A stretch of 64,000 nucleotides of DNA from Trichosporon coremiiforme. Lineage: Eukaryota; Basidiomycota; Tremellomycetes; Trichosporonales; Trichosporonaceae. The position numbers and the translations under genes are program-made. How positions within the stretch are numbered: position 1 is the first letter of the stretch; each line of letters begins with the position of its first letter. Location of the stretch: positions 806,001-870,000 of the forward strand of contig BCJJ01000003.1 of the NCBI GenBank assembly GCA_039545355.1, written 5' to 3'. The notes beneath the pieces are model-generated. The model made no database searches and was not told where the DNA came from. It worked only from the letters and a program-made list of their open reading frames with translations. Below, piece after piece: positions 36,631 to 46,228 of the stretch.

Positions 36631-37366
36631 CTAAAGCTTGCCCTTGGCCTTGGAAAGGACGTCCTTGAACTTCTGCAGCTTGCTCTTGCCGTGCTTCCCG
36701 TCGGCGGCGGTCTCACCCTTCTCCGCGGCGATCTCGCCCGAGCGCTCGCCCAGCATGCCAAGGTTCATACCGCCGTTGTCGATGACCTCCTCGACGAGGC
36801 CAGCGTCGTACAGGTCGTCGGTCGACCAGATCTTGCCGCCCGCCGTGTCCTGGACCGCCTTCGCGTCCTTCATCATCACCTTGAGGATGTCGGGGATCGA
36901 GTGACCCAGAACCGCGTCCTGGAGCGAGTATGTGCCCTTGCTGCTGTGGATCGTGCGGTAGTCGCAAAGCAGAGCGAGGAGGAAACCAGCACCGAGCGCG
37001 TCGCCGTTGATAGCCGCGATCGTCACGAGGGGGTACGTCAGGAGGCGCGTCTTGAGCGGCTCAAAGACCTCTGCACGGTCAGCGCAGTCTCAAGACAGCC
37101 ATGGAAACATCCCACTTACCGTTGATGAACTTGGCGTCCTTCGAGTCAGCCTCAGCGATGCCGGCCGAGAACGACTTCGGGATCTGGCTCGTGATGACGA
37201 CCGCGCCGCCCTTGGATCCGGCGTCCTTCCACTGCTGCTCGACATTGTCGAGCGCGTCGTTCAGTTGCCCGATGAACTCGGCGGTGAGCTGGTTGTTCGG
37301 CTCAGAGTTCATGAACACCATCCACACTTCGTCGTCGGTTTGCGCTACGCGGACGTGCTCGGGCAT
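36631..37366 (-). CDS. enoyl-CoA hydratase/isomerase (crotonase) family protein
   Basis: Minus-strand exons 37366-37120 and 37070-36631 give 228 residues. The crotonase fold is recognisable from MVFMNSEPNNQLTAEFI, the first oxyanion-hole segment SFSAGIAEAD and the second, AAINGDALGAGFLLALLCDYR. Then come QDAVLGHSIPD and the usual helical C-terminal part. Proteins of this type act on acyl-CoA thioesters, as delta3,delta2-enoyl-CoA isomerase or hydratase in fatty-acid oxidation. The lack of an obvious second catalytic Glu makes an Eci-like isomerase more likely than a hydratase, but this is uncertain. The C-terminus ends GKL, a weak variant of the peroxisomal SKL signal. The 49-bp intron has branch site CGCTGAC. 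Confidence 0.85.
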
Positions 37367-38119
37367 CGTGTCGTTGTCTTTTGCTGGTGGATGGTTGAGT
37401 GATAAGATGCAAGTGCAGGTGGAAATCGTTGCAAGTCAACGATATGCAGAGCGAGTGGGCCCGGATATGTACAGTACCTGTTCCCATGTCCTGACACGGT
37501 CACCCGACCCCAGTCGGGGAAGTGTGGGTCGGCGATGGCCGCCGCTACAAACACATCACTCTGTGGGCGAGCTTCCTTGCGATCAACACATCGGTTTCAC
37601 GACGGTGGAACATCCATTGACTACCTCTTGCGTCTCTGAACTCTCTCACTGCTCTCTCCCCTCAGATATGTCTAGTCAGTGCATGAGACACAAGCAGCGA
37701 GCGTTGAGGACAGTGCGATGTTGAGTGTGCGCTGCCAGTTAAGACACCGAGATGAACACCGACTTCCGTTCACCTCGTATCCACCGCTGACTGCTCGTCC
37801 TCCTCAGAATCCGAAAGCGTTGCTGACAGCGAATGCTGTTTCAGTCCCTTTGTCGCAGCTGCGCCTGTTCAGTAAGGTGACCTCGTTACATGCCATGAAC
37901 ACAGTACCAAACGTTACTGATTATCGTCGTCGTCATTACGGGATTCTACTTATGAGTGTCCTTGTCCATCAGATTGCTGTCCATGATGGTCACCATCTCG
38001 ACCTCAGGCGGGGCCGGCGTGCGCGTCCAGGGAAAGCAGCACCCGCAGCACCAGTAGTCGCGGCCAGCGTAAGCGCACCGGCCGATGCAGAGGCATCCTC
38101 GCAGAGTCCCGCGGCCGAT
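37367..38119. other. intergenic region, nothing recognised
   Basis: It holds the promoter of the crotonase-family gene and the 3' flank of the surface-protein gene. A plus-strand open frame starting in this stretch runs antisense through the next gene and is not believed. Confidence 0.5.
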
Positions 38120-39211
38120 TCACAGCAGCGTGCCGGCGAGGATGAGGCCGCCAGCGGTGCCGATGACGAGGCCGTACTGGGTCTTCTTGGTGAGCTCACG
38201 CTTGCGGAGGGCCCCAGAATTGGGAGCGCTGGCGGCCTGAGTCGGCAAAGGCGAAGGCGAGGGCGAGGGCGCAGAGGGGGACATGATGGGGGTGTTGCCG
38301 GGCATGGAAGCGTTCGCGCTCGCGCCGGAGGGAAGAATGCCAGTACCAGAAGGAATTGTCATGTTGCCAGTGACGTTGGTGCCGGGGACATTGAGCGCGC
38401 CGCTGCAGGTAGGGAGGAGGACGCCGGAGCGAGAGCCAGAAACAGTGGGAATGGCGGGGCCGTTGTACGTCGCACCCTCGACGAAGGTGCCGCTGACCCA
38501 CGCACCGGTCGTGCCCGAGTAGACCTCCTGAGCGCCCCCGGCCGAAGCGGGGCCAGTAGCCTTGCCGGAACGAGTGCCAGCGCCAGTCGCCTTCCAGGAG
38601 CCAGTCGCGGTGCCGGACCAGATGTCCTCGCCGGACCAGGTGCCCGTGTCGGTCGCCTCCCAGTCCGAGGCAGTGCCGGTGGGAGTCCAGGTGTTGTCCT
38701 CCTCTGTCCAGGAGTCGGTGTCGGTCGCGGACGCGTCGGGGGTCCAGGGCTTGGTGTCGGGCGTCCAGGTCGGCGCGGGAGCCCAGGTGGTCGCTGTACC
38801 ACGGCGACGGGTCGAGGTCGCACCGGAGTCCGAGCCGTCGGAGGCAGTGTACGGTTCGCCAGTGAGAGCGGTTCCAGGCGTCCAGGAGTCCGAGTTCTCG
38901 TTGGTCCGGGTGTTCGAGTCCGAGTTGTCGTCGGTGTTGGAGTTGTCGTTCCAGGTGGAAGTAGCCGAGTCCTCCGAGTTTCCAGAGTCCTCAGAGTCGT
39001 CAGTCTCAGCAGGAGACCAGTTGTCGGCAGTAGGAGTGGGGTCGTTGCCAGAGTCGGCAGTGTTCGAATCGGGGGTAGACGCGTCAGCTTAGTGTCAGTG
39101 CTGGGCCAGGGGAGGCGAAGGCTTACTAGTCTCCCACACGGTGACGGTCACGGTGACCTGAGCGCTGGTGGAGAGCGCGAAGAGCAGGAAAGCGAGAGTG
39201 GCGGAGCGCAT
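38120..39211 (-). CDS. secreted Thr/Trp-rich surface protein, probably GPI- or membrane-anchored
   Basis: Minus-strand exons 39211-39127 and 39087-38120 give 350 residues. Residues 1-18 are a clear signal peptide (MRSATLAFLLFALSTSAQ). The mature part starts VTVTVTVWE and passes into a Ser/Asp/Asn-rich section. A central Thr/Trp-rich section follows, with degenerate WTP and TW motifs (for example TWTPDTKPWTPD). Only one cysteine is present. Near the C-terminus is a Pro/Ser run, a dibasic LRKREL site, and a hydrophobic end (YGLVIGTAGGLILAGTLL). The layout is that of an O-mannosylated wall protein held by a GPI anchor or one membrane span. I know no domain for the Trp repeats. The 39-bp intron ends in AAG after branch site CACTGAC. 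Confidence 0.82.
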
Positions 39212-40041
39212 ATCGATGAGAGTGAACTAGAAGGGAGAGAAACAGGGAAGAGTAGCTTGGGATGGAGCTTGAACGTCCAAGTTGAGCCCATCTTATACCT
39301 TATGGCCTTGTTGACAGCAGAAAGGCTCGACATCCGCCACCAGCAGTGCCCTCCCGGCTATACTTGGATGCATGCTGCGCTCCGGCGAGTGCAATCTCAC
39401 CGGGCGTCAGCCTGCTGCGACGTCCCAGATCTGACATGGGCCAAGACCTCGACGAGTGGGGAGGTCAGTAAAACAGATCAAGTGCGTGGGGGACGTCGCT
39501 GGCCAGAGGTACCGCATGGGGCAGACCGCGATACATGCGAAGAGTTGCTCTTAATAGCTGTCTTGAAGCTCGTAGCGAGATCGCGAAGTGTTGCGTGGCA
39601 AGATAGCAAATCAGCTGCAAACAGTGGCTGACGTCGTACGTCGGTCAGCGGGCGCACACTCACGCTATACACCTCGCAGGTTCTCAGAGCCTTCGAGTGG
39701 CTCTAGGAAGACTGGGAACAGAGTCGCTGCGAAGTGGCACACACAGGATCTTGTACGTAAGCCAGGATCTGGTGAGCGGTATGGCGCCGGACACCCGTAT
39801 GGCCATGACACCGAAGACCAACTCCGTTCCGTTTGGGTCGAGTCAAGTCGGTGTTGTGCTGTCAGTAGCACGGCTAGCTGTTCGTGGCGTGCTGCGAGCG
39901 TTGCAAGCGGTACTGCGGACTGAGTACAAGGTCACATGTGTCGTATTAGATTTTATTTAGAGACTGCTGAGCTGCTTTCCTACTCCTCCTTCGGGCTGCA
40001 CTCCTCCGTCTTCGGAATAGATCTGCCTACAGATCTCGTGT
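39212..40041. other. intergenic region with surface-protein promoter
   Basis: A minus-strand TATAAG element at about 39292-39298 lies roughly 80 bases before the surface-protein start codon. Nothing else is recognised. Confidence 0.45.
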
Positions 40042-41130
40042 TTAGAACTGGTTCTGCATTCCGGTAGAGTGGCCCATGCCGCCCACGCCGGCAACGCCGC
40101 CCTGCTCGCCCTCGACGACCGGGCGGGACACACCACCGGAGCCCACACCACCGGCCTGGGGGGCGGAGCCCTGGTTCACGTTCTGACCAGTCCCGTGGTG
40201 GTGGTGGTGGTGGTGGCCGGTGCCACCGACACCGGCGCCGCCAACACCAGTGTCGACACCGCCGGCGCTAGCTCCGGTGGCAGAGTAGGCACCTTGGCCG
40301 GGTACCTGGCCGTGGACGGCGTCGCGGGCACCGTCGGCGACACGCTGGCCGGTGGTCTCGCCGTAGCCAGGACCGCCGACGCCACCAGCGCCGGCGACGC
40401 CGGGCTGGCTACCGTAGTCCTGTCCGGTGACGCCCTGTCCGGCAACACCCTGTCCGGCAACACCCTGTCCGGCAACACCCTGGCCGGCAACGCCGGGCTG
40501 GCCGCCGTAGTCTTGTCCAGCAACGCCCTGGCCGACACCGGGCTGGCCGCCGGCGTAAGCGCCAGTGGTGCCGGTGCGGGAGTCGAGGTCACCCTGCCCG
40601 TGGTGTCCGTGGTGTCCGGCAGCGTAGCCGGCACCAGCGCCGGCTCCGGCACCGACGCCGGCGCCAGCGAGGTTGCGGTCGTTGTGGCGGGCGCTGAGCT
40701 CGTCGGCGCGCTCCTGGCGGGCCTCCTGGCGCTCGCTGGCGCGGTCCTGGAGCTGGGCGACTCGGTCCTTGGCAGCGGCAGTCTGCTGGACGGCGCGCTG
40801 GTGCTCAGCCTGGGCGCGCTCGGCCTGGGCACGCTGCGCGTTAACTTCAGCCTCGGCCTTGCGAGCCTTGGCCGTGGCTTCGTTGAGGGCAGTCTCGTAC
40901 TTCTGCTCCTTCTGCTCGACCTTCTGGTACGCCTTCTCGGCAGAGTGCTCGCCCTGAGACGCCTTCTCCTCCTGCTTCTGGGCGCGTTCGAGGTCCTTCA
41001 GAGCCTGCTTCACGGCCTTGTCGTCCTGCTTGGCCTCTGGGTCGTTAGTTGGGATTGTGGAGCGGGAAAACTCACCGTGTTTCATAGCCTTCTCCTCCTT
41101 CTTAGCGGGGTCCGTAGAGAAAAGTCCCAT
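40042..41130 (-). CDS. coiled-coil protein with Gly-rich GVAGQ repeats and a His7 run
   Basis: The frame is open from ATG 41130 to the stop at 40042 (362 residues). It contains a perfect 39-bp intron at 41075-41037 (GTGAGT donor, CTAAC branch, CAG acceptor), so the spliced product is 349 residues. Residues about 15-155 are a highly charged Ala/Glu/Gln/Lys/Arg coiled coil. The second half is Gly-rich low complexity, with YAAGHHGHHGQG, tandem GVAGQ pentapeptides, more Gly, and HHHHHHH. No signal peptide or membrane segment is seen, so it is probably cytosolic. The hydrophilic composition resembles stress-protective or condensate-forming proteins, but I cannot assign a family. A 370-codon plus-strand frame over the same bases is an antisense artefact of third-position G/C. 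Confidence 0.82.
   Translation of the reverse strand: MGLFSTDPAKKEEKAMKHGEFSRSTIPTNDPEAKQDDKAVKQALKDLERAQKQEEKASQGEHSAEKAYQKVEQKEQKYETALNEATAKARKAEAEVNAQRAQAERAQAEHQRAVQQTAAAKDRVAQLQDRASERQEARQERADELSARHNDRNLAGAGVGAGAGAGAGYAAGHHGHHGQGDLDSRTGTTGAYAGGQPGVGQGVAGQDYGGQPGVAGQGVAGQGVAGQGVAGQGVTGQDYGSQPGVAGAGGVGGPGYGETTGQRVADGARDAVHGQVPGQGAYSATGASAGGVDTGVGGAGVGGTGHHHHHHHGTGQNVNQGSAPQAGGVGSGGVSRPVVEGEQGGVAGVGGMGHSTGMQNQF
40420..40500. repeat. 15-bp coding repeat (GVAGQ pentapeptide), about five copies
   Basis: Tandem 15-bp units read CAACACCCTGTCCGG with small changes on the plus strand, and encode GVAGQ or GVTGQ on the minus strand. Copy number is likely to vary between strains. Confidence 0.8.
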
Positions 41131-41317
41131 GATGTTCTGTGTTTGCTGGTGGTGAAAGAATCCAAGAAATCAAGAAAGTAGTTGACAGATGTCAGGTGTT
41201 GTTTGTGCCTAAGTAGCGACAAATGGTGGGAAGAACCGACCTGCCATGCGGCTCCTCGTCTTTAAATGTGGGACGCCGCCGTTAGTGCTGATGGCCGCGG
41301 TAAGCTCTGCATGGCAT

Positions 41318-41374
41318 GCAACTGCCGTCTCGCCTCTGCAGCCGACGGCCGCCGTCAGGCGAGACGGCAGTTGC
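41318..41374. repeat. perfect 18-bp inverted repeat with 21-base loop
   Basis: The left arm 41318-41335 (GCAACTGCCGTCTCGCCT) is exactly complementary to the right arm 41357-41374. The loop carries a small GACGG/CCGTC stem of its own. It lies about 190-245 bp upstream of the coiled-coil protein gene. Confidence 0.9.
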
Positions 41375-43658
41375 GAGAAATGCTCCTGGGATGGTGCAGT
41401 GGGTTATGACGGAGGGGACGACCGAGGATCAGCGGTGTTGACGTCATAGCCCTTCACCAGTACCATAAACAGCACTCCCAACCATCGGCTACGTCAGCGC
41501 TTCGGTGACACTGGGCTCCTCTGCGTTGGCCAGGCCATGCACGCCGGGCTCCGTCATGAAGCTTCACTTGGAGTGCATGAAGGCAATTGCAAAGCCATTC
41601 GTGTTAATCAAGGGGCAGGGTACACTATCGGACCCCCGCAGCGGACGCCAAAGCAAGTTACCAGAAGTTGGCGACCTGGATCTTCCTCGGTCTTCAGTCA
41701 GTTACTGCTTCATCCCAACTGGCTGGGCGAATCGGACCGATCCAAGCTCCCAGAGGCTCTATCCAAGGTTGCATGAGGGACGTCGACCGAGGTATCGTGA
41801 CAGGATCGGCACGCCCGGGACATTGCCTCCGAGCCAGAGTCTGCAGCTTCATGGTGAAGAAAGCTTGCCGCAACGGAGTGGGAGGGATGACGGTGCACAC
41901 GTGCTGTGCAGCTGCAAAGAAGCTAGCTTCTGGAATGAATTGCGCAAGGTTCTCTCAGAGCTTGCGAGGTCGGAGGATGTCCGAACGAGGCTCTGCCTTG
42001 GGCAGATGGGGCCGCTGGTCAGCGTGTTTTGGCTCCTCCAACGCGCAGTTGCTTGGCCCGTCGACTAGCCATGGGCTGTTTCGCTGGCGACTGAGCAGTT
42101 CCGTTGGCTCCGGAATGCAGACGGAGACCTGACGGTGGAGTTGCGCTCCTGAGCGGCAGTTGATCGGCGGCAGCCTCTGCCCAAAGATGAACAGTGACCA
42201 GTGACACGACGCGATCCGGCTAGACCGGTTTCAAGGCATCACCATCGGCGCAGCATGGGTACGTAACCGCTTCTGAAACATCGCGTGCAACCCACGCACA
42301 AAGACGAGATCGGTGCTGCGCTGGGGCAGTGGCAGCGGCGAAGACGAGCTCAGATTCGATCGATCGTGCCGCATAAGATCTTCCTGACATTATGACGTCG
42401 TTGCAGTGGAATCTGCGGGGTAACTCCACGGCACCACGTGTTCGCACCCATCTGATTCTTTCGGCAGCTTGCGGGCGATGCGAACGCACCGCGGCCAAGC
42501 TGGGCCTGACCGCGCAGTCCGAGTGTCTGAGGCGCCTGCGGCTGCACGAGGCACGATCGGGCCTTGCGCGCCTTGCGAGGCGATTGCGGCGAATCAACGA
42601 GGGACCGCCGCCGGCACGAGCGGCGCCAGCTCCCGTCCACACTGGGACATCGAAGTTGCCGCGCCGAGCGCCGCTCGCCTATGTCGGCCTGCCCTCCATT
42701 GTACACGTGTCTACACCAGCCCTCAAGTCCTTAGCAGTGGTCGCACTAACGGAAGTCGGTTAGCCACTGATTCGGCAAGCGGAAGGGGATCTGTCCGCTC
42801 GACAGACAGACGAGTTATCTCGGCGTTCAAAAGCCGGCACTGGAACATGGCTCTTCCTGGCAAACATTCCGGTCCTACTGAAACGCATTCTCGGAAACAG
42901 CCTTAATGCGTAGAACACACAGTCGAGTCGCCAGACCTCTCATTGTCCTCGCTGGCTCCTCGAGTCGAGGTGGACGGGAGTCCGACGACGTTGCGGAGGA
43001 ACAAGGGATCGGGCAGTCTGGCTAGGGCTGAATCTTAAATCACCGATGTGACACTCGGACTCTACTCTCGGGAAAGCACGCACTCTGGCGTCAGCTTTTG
43101 GCCCGATCCCCCCTCCACCATGGCATCAGCCTTCGTTCGTCCATGTCGCTGCGGTTATTGTCCGTTTCATGCTGGTTTCGCTTGCATGGGCGTGTCCCAG
43201 TGTCCTGGGTGATGGGCCCATGAGTTGCCCAGACATGCAGAGGGGTGCCGGCAGTGGATCAATGCTTAGCGCGAAGACGCAGATCACGCCGAAAACTGTG
43301 GCGCGAGCACTGGCAGGGGTCGGCGAGACAGGGTCCGGATCGGAAGAGTAAGGAGCTCGACGAACGGAGCGGCCTGCTGGGACCTTTGGGGGACGAGGGC
43401 TGACGACGCCCTGGCGCTGTGTGCTGCGCGCGTGTGCGTGTGTATGTCAGACACTGAATCAATGGTGCGTGAATGCATCGAAGTTTGAAGAGAATATGGA
43501 GGTGAAGATGAATGCAGGAGATGCTCCGTCACCCCATGTCACGTTGAAAGTCGCTGGTATCTTATCAGTGACCTGTCGTCAAGAGACGGGACAGGTCCCA
43601 CTGCGTCTAATAGCCTAGACCGAATTCTCATGACAACCTCGCTCGCCGTCTTCGGCAG

Positions 43659-43685
43659 CTTCTGCTCCTTCTGCTCCTTCTGTAC
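43659..43685. repeat. 9-bp tandem repeat CTTCTGCTC, three copies
   Basis: Two exact copies and one variant, intergenic. Confidence 0.7.
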
Positions 43686-44779
43686 CGACCCGTACCATAC
43701 CGCTGCCGTCATGCATCTCCCGGTCAGTCACCTTGGAAGACAGTTGTTGGAATGTCTCGGCAGTCAGGTGATGCCAACGAAACTAGCTGGTCTCTACTTA
43801 GCCCAATCGATCTCATCCGTCGCTGAGCAGATGGCAGGTTGCTCGACCAGGTGACCCCACAACAGATGGCGCCATCGCACCTCTGTCTCCTGCATGCACC
43901 GATCAGCGACGAACAGCATGTCTCTCCCGCGGTGTCTGGCGGTGCGTTGCCCCTCAGTACGCCCAGAACGCCCGAAGCGCCTGCGACATCTGCGGCTTGC
44001 CCAGTGCTTAGCCTGGTACGTTCTATCTCCCCAACGCTCGCGCACTGCGCAAGCATGCCCCGGTATGAATGCGAGTTGGCTGGCAACCGGGCCAGCGCCA
44101 TTGGCCGTCGGACAGAGACGGTATCTTTGGCCTTGGGAGATCCTGAGGGGAGCGTCGGCTCTGACGGGGTTTCGTATTCTCCAACAACGTTGCGACGGGG
44201 CGAGCCGGCCGCAGCTGCGCACGGACGACCGTGAGTCCCAGATTGTTCAGGTCCGCCCTAGGTCCAGAAGCTCCAGAGCGTCGCTGATGCTGGTGCGGGC
44301 CAAGCATGACTGGTAGATCGAAGCGGGCGAGACATGCGAGGTAGGCAGGGAGACAAGGGGAAAGGTGGCGTTGCAATTGATGAGCCATGTCGAACACTCG
44401 CGAGCCCCTCCCTGTCCACGACCCTCGGCGCGAGAGTCCGGAGGCGACCGCTGCTGCCGTCATGACCTCGCATATCGAGAGGAACGACCGGATTACATCG
44501 CCATCGATGCCATCAGCTGTAAGCTTATATTACAGTTTGCCGCTGCGTCTCCGACCTCCTTTTCCTCTCTTGCAATCTCCCCATTTACCAAAGACAGCGT
44601 CTCATCTGACGTTTTGAACATCACGCCGATCACTCGCGCCCCGGCTTCCCACACGGCACAACAACATCAACACAAGCCGCCGTCGGTCCTATCAGCTCTC
44701 ACGACCGCCAACTCTTTTGTCCGCTCGATCATCTATCTCTGCACCTCTAGCACAATAACCCGATAGCTCAGCAACAACA

Positions 44780-45971
44780 ATGGCACTTCGAGTCTTCGGC
44801 ACCCCGTCACCACACGCGAGTGGACTTGTGAGCTAACAGCACGAGGAACTGTAGCTGACCGCAGGACCTCGGCGAGGACAACATCGAAGGTGGGACGTTC
44901 AAGTACGTCGCGTACCGCCTCGACCCGTACCCGGCCTGGTTCGCGGGAACAGTGATGCGCGGTCTTCGGGGCGGGCAGCAGTCCGCACCTGGCCCATCGC
45001 TTGCCTCAACCTCTCCGTCAGGCGGGCCGCCCATGTCGCTCCTGCTCGGCAGCAGTGCGTCTAGCTCATCTTCTTTCAGCCTGCCGTCACCCTCGACGCC
45101 GACGAGCTCCTGGCCCGCACCTGGTGGCCACACGCCAAGCTCGCCGCCGAAATACTCTCTCGGCCGCAACTCACGTCAACGACGGATCAGCTCGCACTTC
45201 GACAGCGCCGCCTCAACACCAACGCCGACACCCCAGAAGCGCCAGAGCACGATCATCTACACGTCGTCGTCGCCTCACCCGGCCGGCCAAGGACACGGGC
45301 GAAGCTCGTCCTTGGAAGCACCGCACTTCCGCATGCGCCGGGACAGTAGCAGTTCCCGGGACAGCGGCATCGAGTCCGGCGGCATGGTGTGGATCGTACA
45401 AACCGCCATCAGCCTGAAGATGCCACTGCACTCTGATGCGGACGTGGCCGCAATCGACGAGCGCGAGTACCTCCGTCTCCGCGCTTTCGAGGAGAACGTG
45501 TACTGGCCCGCGTACACGCGTAGGCTGAGCGAGCTCTCGACTGGCCGCCGCGCGCTCTTCATCTATGACCGCCAGCGCGCAAGTTATATCTGGGATCACG
45601 AGATTACGCCGGACGAAGTACGCGCGAATCCGGCGCTCGGGCTCAAGATCCTCCGCGATCAGGCAGCGACGCAGTACGCCAACCGATGCCTGAGGAAACA
45701 CGAGGGACTGAAGCCCACCAATGTCGTCCTGAAGGACGGACACGAGGTCCCCATCCCCCATCCCATCAACGTTGTTCCCGGAGATGACGTCGAGGTCGGC
45801 CCTGGCATGCCCGGTATGGCTCTTGCCGCACCCACGACACCGACAACGCCCAGCTTCGCGTTCGGAGCGGGTTTAACCGCCGGCTTTGCAGGTCTCAGCG
45901 TCAACGGGCCCATGATCAGCCCAGTCACGAGCCCGAAGGAGTGGGAGAGCGTCAAGTTCACCGCCGCGTAA
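44780..45971 (+). CDS. conserved-looking protein of unknown function, Ser-rich middle
   Basis: Exons 44780-44827 and 44865-45971 give 384 residues. The 37-bp intron has branch site AGCTGAC five bases before the exon. The first exon encodes MALRVFGTPSPHASGL. The folded-looking N-terminal part contains EGGTFKYVAYRLDPYPAWFA. Residues about 60-165 are Ser/Pro/Thr/Arg-rich and disordered. A second ordered part with many aromatic and charged residues follows (EREYLRLRAFEENVYWPAYT, then RALFIYDRQRASYIWDHEIT). No signal peptide, membrane span or known catalytic motif is seen. Intron support and codon bias make it a real gene, but I cannot name a family. Confidence 0.8.
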
Positions 45972-46228
45972 TGTACCCGATTCCCCGCACTACTCATCAC
46001 GACACATACGCATATGATATACCCCGCACGTACACAAGGCTCCCCACACGGCCTCACGAATTTTGATAGACAATACCCCTGTCACGATATACCCCGCTTG
46101 TACATCTAAGTGTAATGCTATTTATCCCTTGTTCATGGAAAACTACATGCTACTGAGCGAAACCTCACTCGTCGTGCTTCCCCGTCCTGCCTCTGATCTG
46201 AATGTGCTGACGTGACGCTCACGTCATC

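Larger units (their letters stand above)
41131..44779. other. intergenic region of 3.6 kb
   Basis: It contains a perfect 18-bp inverted repeat (41318-41374), a 9-bp repeat (43659-43685) and a possible very weak retroelement relic near 41846-42068. No gene can be supported. Confidence 0.45.

Noticed and set aside
37679..39631. 650-codon plus-strand open frame
   Set aside because: It lies antisense to the surface-protein gene and runs through its intron. The opposite strand has a signal peptide, splice signals and a hydrophobic C-terminus, and high third-position G/C keeps the antisense frame open.
40069..41181. 370-codon plus-strand frame of Leu/Ala/Gly/Val repeats
   Set aside because: Antisense shadow of the coiled-coil/GVAGQ gene. 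The minus strand has the intron and heptad-like composition.
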